Origin: an uncultured Mycoplasma sp. | GTDB taxonomy: Bacteria > Bacillota_I > Bacilli_A > RF39 > UBA660 | Assembly (NCBI GenBank): GCA_946554525.1 | Contig: CAMNSE010000008.1 | Coordinates: 1-50,713, forward strand | Reading direction: 5' to 3' | DNA: 50,713 nt | Program-made: the position numbers and the translations under genes | The notes under the pieces: model-generated | Database searches by the model: none | What the model saw: the letters and a program-made list of their open reading frames with translations, nothing else | Told to the model about the DNA's origin: nothing | Shown: positions 46,606 to 50,713 of the stretch, one piece after another | Numbering within the stretch: position 1 is the stretch's first letter | How the letters are laid out: every line of letters starts with the position of its first letter

Positions 46606-46659
46606 TTCATTTCCCTCCTAACTGTGGTTTATTTAGAGCGGATGTTTTTTATTTTTTAA

Positions 46660-47253
46660 TTAATTTTCTTCTGCTGTTTCAGAATTTTCTTCACCAATTA
46701 CTGGAACTTCAGCACTAGCTAATTCTTTAGCTTCAGCTTCCATTTCAGCTAGTTCGGCATCACGTTTTGCCATTTCAGCTTCTTCTTTAGCAGCTTCTTT
46801 TGCTTGTTCAGCAAGTTCAGCATCATTAACGCCTTTAATAGCAATACCCATATTACGAGCAGTACCTTCTATGATATTCATAGCAGCATCAACATCATAA
46901 GCATTTAAGTCAGGTAACTTTACCTCAGCTATCTTTCTTAAATCTTCTTTTGAAATAGTAGCAACGATTTCATTAGCTCCTTTTTTAGAACCCTTTTGGA
47001 TTTTAGCAGCTTTCTTAAGTAAGAATCCTGCTGGTGGAGTTTTAAGTACAAAATCGAAACTTCTATCATCATATACTGAGATTTCACAAGGAACTACATC
47101 ACCCATTTTATCTCTTGTTGCATCGTTAAACTTTGTACAAAATTCTTGTAAGTTTACTCCTGCAGGTCCAAGAACTGTTCCAACTGGTGGAGCAGGTGTT
47201 GCTTTTCCAGCTTCAATTTGAAGTTTAATTCTCTTTACGACTTCTTTTGCCAC
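46660..47253 (-). CDS. rplK: 50S ribosomal protein L11 with C-terminal extension
   Basis: The first about 142 residues are a normal L11: [31 protein letters not shown] and MGIAIKGV. About 55 more follow, an acidic Ala/Glu-rich helical tail ([20 protein letters not shown]) and then ETAEEN. Usual bacterial L11 is about 141 residues. L11 forms the factor-binding site with the 23S GTPase centre and controls RelA activation. AGGAGG precedes a GTG start. It heads the rplK-rplA operon. Confidence 0.97.
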   Translation of the reverse strand: MAKEVVKRIKLQIEAGKATPAPPVGTVLGPAGVNLQEFCTKFNDATRDKMGDVVPCEISVYDDRSFDFVLKTPPAGFLLKKAAKIQKGSKKGANEIVATISKEDLRKIAEVKLPDLNAYDVDAAMNIIEGTARNMGIAIKGVNDAELAEQAKEAAKEEAEMAKRDAELAEMEAEAKELASAEVPVIGEENSETAEEN

Positions 47254-47295
47254 GAAAACACCTCCTAATAAATTTTTAAATAAGTTTTCGAGTTT

Positions 47296-47327
47296 GTGGT
47301 CTTGGGCAAATCCGCATTCCCTCCCAC
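47296..47327 (-). promoter_or_regulatory. Hairpin in the rplK leader
   Basis: On the minus strand GTGG and CCAC enclose an inner GGG/CCC pair, about 45 bases ahead of rplK. L1 or L11 autoregulation is possible. A second AT-rich hairpin, ATGCAAAA/TTTTGCAT, lies further upstream. Confidence 0.5.
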
Positions 47328-47365
47328 ATAACTAAAATATATGCAAAAAATAATTTTGCATTACG

Positions 47366-47394
47366 ATAATACCATAAAGTCGAGGAAAATACAA
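47366..47394 (-). promoter_or_regulatory. Promoter of rplK-rplA
   Basis: On the minus strand TTGTAT (47389-47394), 17-base spacer, TATTAT (47366-47371) with an extended TGG. Confidence 0.65.
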
Positions 47395-47431
47395 GCTTTT
47401 CCTCATATATTTATGTATTTTTACAATTAAA

Positions 47432-48844
47432 TTATAAAATTCTTGTACGTTTTTTATAGTCTTGTTCTTCTTCTAAAGATCTAAAACTCTTTTTACCTAC
47501 TGAAGGTTCATATAATTGATATAAATCTTGAGCCTTATCGCTAAATGGGTTATAAACTACTAACTCATTAACTGCATAAAATGGAATTAACCTTTTACTA
47601 ATTTCTGCTATTGCAAGTTCTCTTTTTAGGATTTCTTTACTAAGTTCTTCATTACTAATTACTCCCTCTTTTACAAGAGAAAATAGTTCATTAGGCGTAA
47701 GTCTCCTGTCTAAATAGCTATAATATCTGCTATATACTAAATCGTTTAAATATTTCAAATATTCTTCATCTGCTTGTAAATACATCCTTCTTAGTCTTGC
47801 TTGTTTATAAGCAAAGTTATCTACATATAATGTTTTCATCGAAATATTTCCTCTAATATTGATAGGAAGTCTTTCTATAAACATATGATAATAAGCAAAT
47901 ATTTCATATCCATCCATATTATTAGGCACACTAAGACTACTTAAGAATTTACTAACTTTATTCATAAATTCGCTTGCTTCCTTCTCACTACCTATTATTT
48001 CATTTTGTCTTTTAAATAATTCATTTTCCGAAAGTAGTATTTCAACTGGATATAGCATACTAGATATATAACCCAAACTAATATCCAATTCTCTATTTTG
48101 CTGATAATACATCTGTATTTCATCTAAAGTACTTTTAAATCTTGGATTATTATAAATATCTTGGAGTGAAATACCTGAATATTTTGGAGGCACAACTAAA
48201 AACCCTACAGTATTACTCAGTGATTTAGCATTACTTAAATCAATAGAGCTACCAAGATATGCAGTTGCATCAACAATAATTGTTTCCTTATTATTAAGTT
48301 CAATTTCTCCCCATACATGATCTTCTGATGGCTTTCTCATATCTTTTACATGAATTTCAAATCGAGATAGGATATATTTATATAATTGCAACCACTGTGT
48401 ACAAACTACATATGAAAACATTTTAGTTGATTTAGGATTTACTGGAGTATCGACAATAATCCTTTTCACATATGGATCACTTGCTTTTGTATAAGATATA
48501 TCATAATATAAATATTTTGATAATTCTATATATGCACATCTGGCTATCAATTTGGGATCTGTTAAATGTTTTTCTTTAATCAGATAAATAACATATTCTG
48601 TAAGACTGCTTGCCCCACCAATAAAGTTTAAAGTTTCCCATGAACAGTCCAGTATCCTTTTAATAATTACTTCTAATTTTTCAGTTAATACTGAAAATGT
48701 AGCACATTTAAATTTTTTATCTTGTATGGCTTTTAAATATAATCTTGCAGTTCTAATATTTGGAATATTATGTATACCATTCGTAAGATCTTTATCACAC
48801 TGATTTATGAAATCAAATATTTCTCTTATTAACATTTCTTCCAT
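47432..48844 (-). CDS. Transglutaminase-like cysteine protein
   Basis: The 470-aa protein is not recognised in full. Its middle has Cys148 (SYVVCTQWLQLY), His176 (DHVWGEI) and Asp192 (IIVDATAY) in the order and spacing of transglutaminase-like cysteine enzymes (papain-like fold). The N-terminal 130 and C-terminal 250 residues are helical, with no signal peptide or membrane segment, so it acts in the cytoplasm or is exported some other way. Possible acts are proteolysis, cross-linking or deamidation. It lies between rplK and the repeat-protein genes on the same strand, 92 bp after the first of them. Confidence 0.65.
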   Translation of the reverse strand: MEEMLIREIFDFINQCDKDLTNGIHNIPNIRTARLYLKAIQDKKFKCATFSVLTEKLEVIIKRILDCSWETLNFIGGASSLTEYVIYLIKEKHLTDPKLIARCAYIELSKYLYYDISYTKASDPYVKRIIVDTPVNPKSTKMFSYVVCTQWLQLYKYILSRFEIHVKDMRKPSEDHVWGEIELNNKETIIVDATAYLGSSIDLSNAKSLSNTVGFLVVPPKYSGISLQDIYNNPRFKSTLDEIQMYYQQNRELDISLGYISSMLYPVEILLSENELFKRQNEIIGSEKEASEFMNKVSKFLSSLSVPNNMDGYEIFAYYHMFIERLPINIRGNISMKTLYVDNFAYKQARLRRMYLQADEEYLKYLNDLVYSRYYSYLDRRLTPNELFSLVKEGVISNEELSKEILKRELAIAEISKRLIPFYAVNELVVYNPFSDKAQDLYQLYEPSVGKKSFRSLEEEQDYKKRTRIL

Positions 48845-48888
48845 TTATAAAATCCCCTTTAAATATTTATTTAGCGTATATTATACAA

Positions 48889-48925
48889 AAAAAATCAAAA
48901 AAATGCAAATTTTCTGATTTTCTTT
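48889..48925 (-). terminator. Weak terminator of the first repeat gene
   Basis: On the minus strand AAAATCA pairs with TGATTTT, followed by a T-run. The stem is AT-rich. Confidence 0.5.
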
Positions 48926-48929
48926 TTAT

Positions 48930-49260
48930 AATATGCTTATCTTTGCAAGCTTCTTTCTTCTCCAATTAAAATTTCTCTTTGAACTAATTCTTTTAAATTA
49001 ATGCCATATTTTTTACGTAATGCTGAAGGAACATAGCTAAAAATAGAATTTAGTTTCCCGTCAACTATTAAATCAAGATGATTATCGCTTATATAGCGCA
49101 TTAAAACTTTTATTTGAATAACACTTTTTCTAAGATGTGATATCCTAATATATTGTTTTAGCCCAATACTTGTCATATAGCCTAAAACTTCTTTAATTTT
49201 AGAAATAGAAATGATCCAAATGCTTGGTTTTAATAAGTGAGCTAGCTCTGGATCATCCCA
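48930..49260 (-). repeat. Direct repeat of repeat-gene 3' ends (copy 1)
   Basis: Near-identical to 50141-50471 at a fixed offset of 1211 bases. It covers the C-terminal domain and the final divergent repeat. Within 49260-49900 there are also near-identical 90-bp units. Confidence 0.85.
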
Positions 49261-50016
49261 TTCTTTCATTTCCAAAATACTTTTAACATCTTTATAATTA
49301 CTTTGCCAAATAGAAGAAGTTAGAAGCGGAGCAAATTTAGGATCATCCCACTCCTGCATTTCTAAAATGTTTTTAATCTCTTCATAATTACTTTGCCAAA
49401 TAGTGGGAGTAAGAAGTGGAATAAATCTAGGATCTTTCCATTCTTCCATCGCTAAAATACTTTTGATATTTTCATAACTAATTTTCCAAATATTAGAAGT
49501 TAGAAGTGGGGCAAATCTAGAATCATCCCACTCTTCCATTTCTAAAATATTTTTGATATTTTCATAGTTACTATGCCATATATTAGAAGTTAAAAGTGGA
49601 GCAAATCTAGGATCATGCCACTCTTTCATTTCTAAAACACTTTTAACATCTTTATAATTACTTTGCCAAATAGAAGAAGTTAGAAGAGGTGCGAATTTAG
49701 GATTATTCCATTCCTTCATCTCTAGGATACTTTTAACGTTTTCATAGTTGCTTTGCCAAATAGAAGAAGTTAGAAGCGGAGCAAATTTAGGATCATCCCA
49801 CTCCTGCATTTCTAAAATGTTTTTAATCTCTTCATAATTACTTTGCCAAATAGTAGGAGTAAGAAGTGGAGCAAATTTGGGATCATCCCAGTGTTTTAGG
49901 GAAAGAATTAATAGAACTTCTTTATAAGAACGGGCATATACATAGTCGCAAATTAAGTCTTCTTTTCCAACTTCTTTTAAATATTTATTTATTTGTATAA
50001 TTTCATATGGTAACAT
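48937..50016 (-). CDS. 30-residue helical repeat protein, first copy
   Basis: The 359-aa protein begins with a short cap (MLPYEIIQINKYLKEVGKED). From about residue 42 come seven full repeats and one divergent repeat of 30 residues each, consensus EWDDPKFAPLLTSSIW then SNYENVKSILEMK. Each looks like a helix pair, so an alpha-solenoid is expected. The family is not recognised; the LLT...ILE pattern and a C-terminal SYVPSALRKKYGI recall mTERF-type helical repeats, weakly. The last about 115 residues form a C-terminal domain. There is no signal peptide. The DNA repeats are 90 bp and almost identical in places, so copy number can change by recombination. A closely related gene follows upstream at 50148. 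Confidence 0.7.
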   Translation of the reverse strand: MLPYEIIQINKYLKEVGKEDLICDYVYARSYKEVLLILSLKHWDDPKFAPLLTPTIWQSNYEEIKNILEMQEWDDPKFAPLLTSSIWQSNYENVKSILEMKEWNNPKFAPLLTSSIWQSNYKDVKSVLEMKEWHDPRFAPLLTSNIWHSNYENIKNILEMEEWDDSRFAPLLTSNIWKISYENIKSILAMEEWKDPRFIPLLTPTIWQSNYEEIKNILEMQEWDDPKFAPLLTSSIWQSNYKDVKSILEMKEWDDPELAHLLKPSIWIISISKIKEVLGYMTSIGLKQYIRISHLRKSVIQIKVLMRYISDNHLDLIVDGKLNSIFSYVPSALRKKYGINLKELVQREILIGEERSLQR

Positions 50017-50140
50017 CTTATCACACCCTTAGTTTTAGATATATTCGGTATAAATTTCTTTTTTCTTGATGAGTTATTATAGTTGGAACTCACAAAAATG
50101 TCAAATTATAAAGTTACTACTTTCTGATGTTCTTTTTTAT

Positions 50141-50471
50141 AATACGCTTATCTTTGCAAGCTTCTTTCTTCTCCAATTAAAATCTCTCTTTGAACTAATT
50201 CTCTTAAATTAATGCCATATTTTTTACGTAATGCTGAAGGAACATAGCTAAAAATAGAATTTAGTTTCCCGTCAACTATTAAATCAAGATGATTATCGCT
50301 TATATAGCGCATTAAAACTTTTATTTGAATAACACTTTTTCTAAGATGTGATATCCTAATATATTGTTTTAGCCCAATACTTGTCATATAGCCTAAAACT
50401 TCTTTAATTTTAGAAGCAGAAATGATCCAAATGCTTGGTTTTAATAAGTGAGCTAGCTCTGGATCATTCCA
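50141..50471 (-). repeat. Direct repeat of repeat-gene 3' ends (copy 2)
   Basis: Partner of 48930-49260, at the same offset. Recombination between the two would delete or fuse the genes. Confidence 0.85.
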
Positions 50472-50713
50472 TTCTTCCATCTCTAGTACACTTTTAACAT
50501 CATCATAATTACTTTTCCAAATAGTAGATGTTAGAAGAGGAGCAAATTTAGGGTCATCCCACTCCTGCATTTCTAAAATTTTTTTAATATCTTCATAGTT
50601 ACTATTCCAAATATTAGAAGTTAAAAGTGGAGCAAATTTAGGATCTTTCCACTCTTTCATTTCTAAGATACTTTTGATATTTTCATAGTTACTATTCCAA
50701 ATATTAGAAGTTA
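50148..50713 (-). CDS. 30-residue helical repeat protein, second copy (partial)
   Basis: The open frame continues past the right edge, so the start is outside. In the window it has at least two full repeats, part of a third and a divergent one, then a C-terminal domain (about 50148-50471) nearly identical to that of the first copy. Differences are few (ISIS to ISAS, LKEL to LREL, DDPEL to NDPEL). The flanking 3' sequence is also similar. It arose by recent duplication or gene conversion. The ATG at 50660 is inside a repeat and not the true start. Confidence 0.7.
   Translation of the reverse strand, partial: TSNIWNSNYENIKSILEMKEWKDPKFAPLLTSNIWNSNYEDIKKILEMQEWDDPKFAPLLTSTIWKSNYDDVKSVLEMEEWNDPELAHLLKPSIWIISASKIKEVLGYMTSIGLKQYIRISHLRKSVIQIKVLMRYISDNHLDLIVDGKLNSIFSYVPSALRKKYGINLRELVQREILIGEERSLQR

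Noticed and set aside
49260-49900. Regular 90-bp repeats that could be taken for a CRISPR or minisatellite array
   Set aside because: The units are all in one open reading frame, differ at many positions and have no unique spacers between constant repeats.

Overview
The window is AT-rich DNA from a low-GC Gram-positive-type bacterium. Ribosomal and parAB gene order, LPXTG-like surface proteins, LCP and glucosaminidase enzymes, and CCA-encoding tRNAs all fit an uncultured Bacilli or Mollicutes-adjacent lineage (RF39-, Erysipelotrichia-like gut bacteria). The taxonomic placement is inference. The code is the standard bacterial one: TAA, TAG and TGA all terminate clear genes, so this is not a UGA-Trp mycoplasma.

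Layout. 1-2.6 kb: a large serine recombinase and a small unknown gene, enclosed by perfect 280-bp inverted repeats whose outer end is the 3' end of a tRNA-Gly gene. 2.6-8.0 kb: a surface protein, an ABC_trans_CmpB-type membrane protein with a GT2 glycosyltransferase, a J-domain protein, a Bax-inhibitor-1 protein and YchF. 8.0-9.2 kb: a complete-looking retron (RT plus an msr-msd RNA with its own promoter), followed by an unrecognised two-TM protein and an SLH-type metallopeptidase. 12.2-15.7 kb: parA-parB-DUF951-AbgT transporter operon. 15.8-24.4 kb: CDF transporter, S51 peptidase, XRE regulator, YgjV-like protein, acyl-AMP ligase, hybrid histidine kinase with an HPt-REC partner, tRNA-Gln, and a Fic protein with a near-ideal promoter inside a palindrome. 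24.4-24.9 kb: non-coding region holding a candidate small RNA. 24.9-32.3 kb: recG and cell-wall genes (Ig/cadherin-like membrane protein, dockerin-bearing glucosaminidase, LCP-PASTA protein). 32.4-37.8 kb: a gene broken by a stop codon, then the str operon rpsL-rpsG-fusA, a coupled 80-aa ORF, and tuf. 38-43.1 kb: a surface protein whose promoter spacer holds a G10 tract (likely phase-variable), a fused ABC exporter and two pilin-like proteins. 43.2-47.3 kb: dut, a LysR regulator and rplK-rplA-(L10 leader)-rplJ-rplL. 47.4 kb to the end: a transglutaminase-like protein and two tandem paralogues made of 30-residue helical repeats, the second running off the window.

The core genes cover translation, chromosome segregation, DNA repair and wall assembly. 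The accessory layer is of most interest: the inverted-repeat recombinase unit, the retron, the poly-G promoter, the Fic operator and the repeat-protein family are all ways of generating variation or defence. The strongest leads are the retron with its mapped RNA, the phase-variable promoter, the repeat-protein cluster and the recombinase unit.
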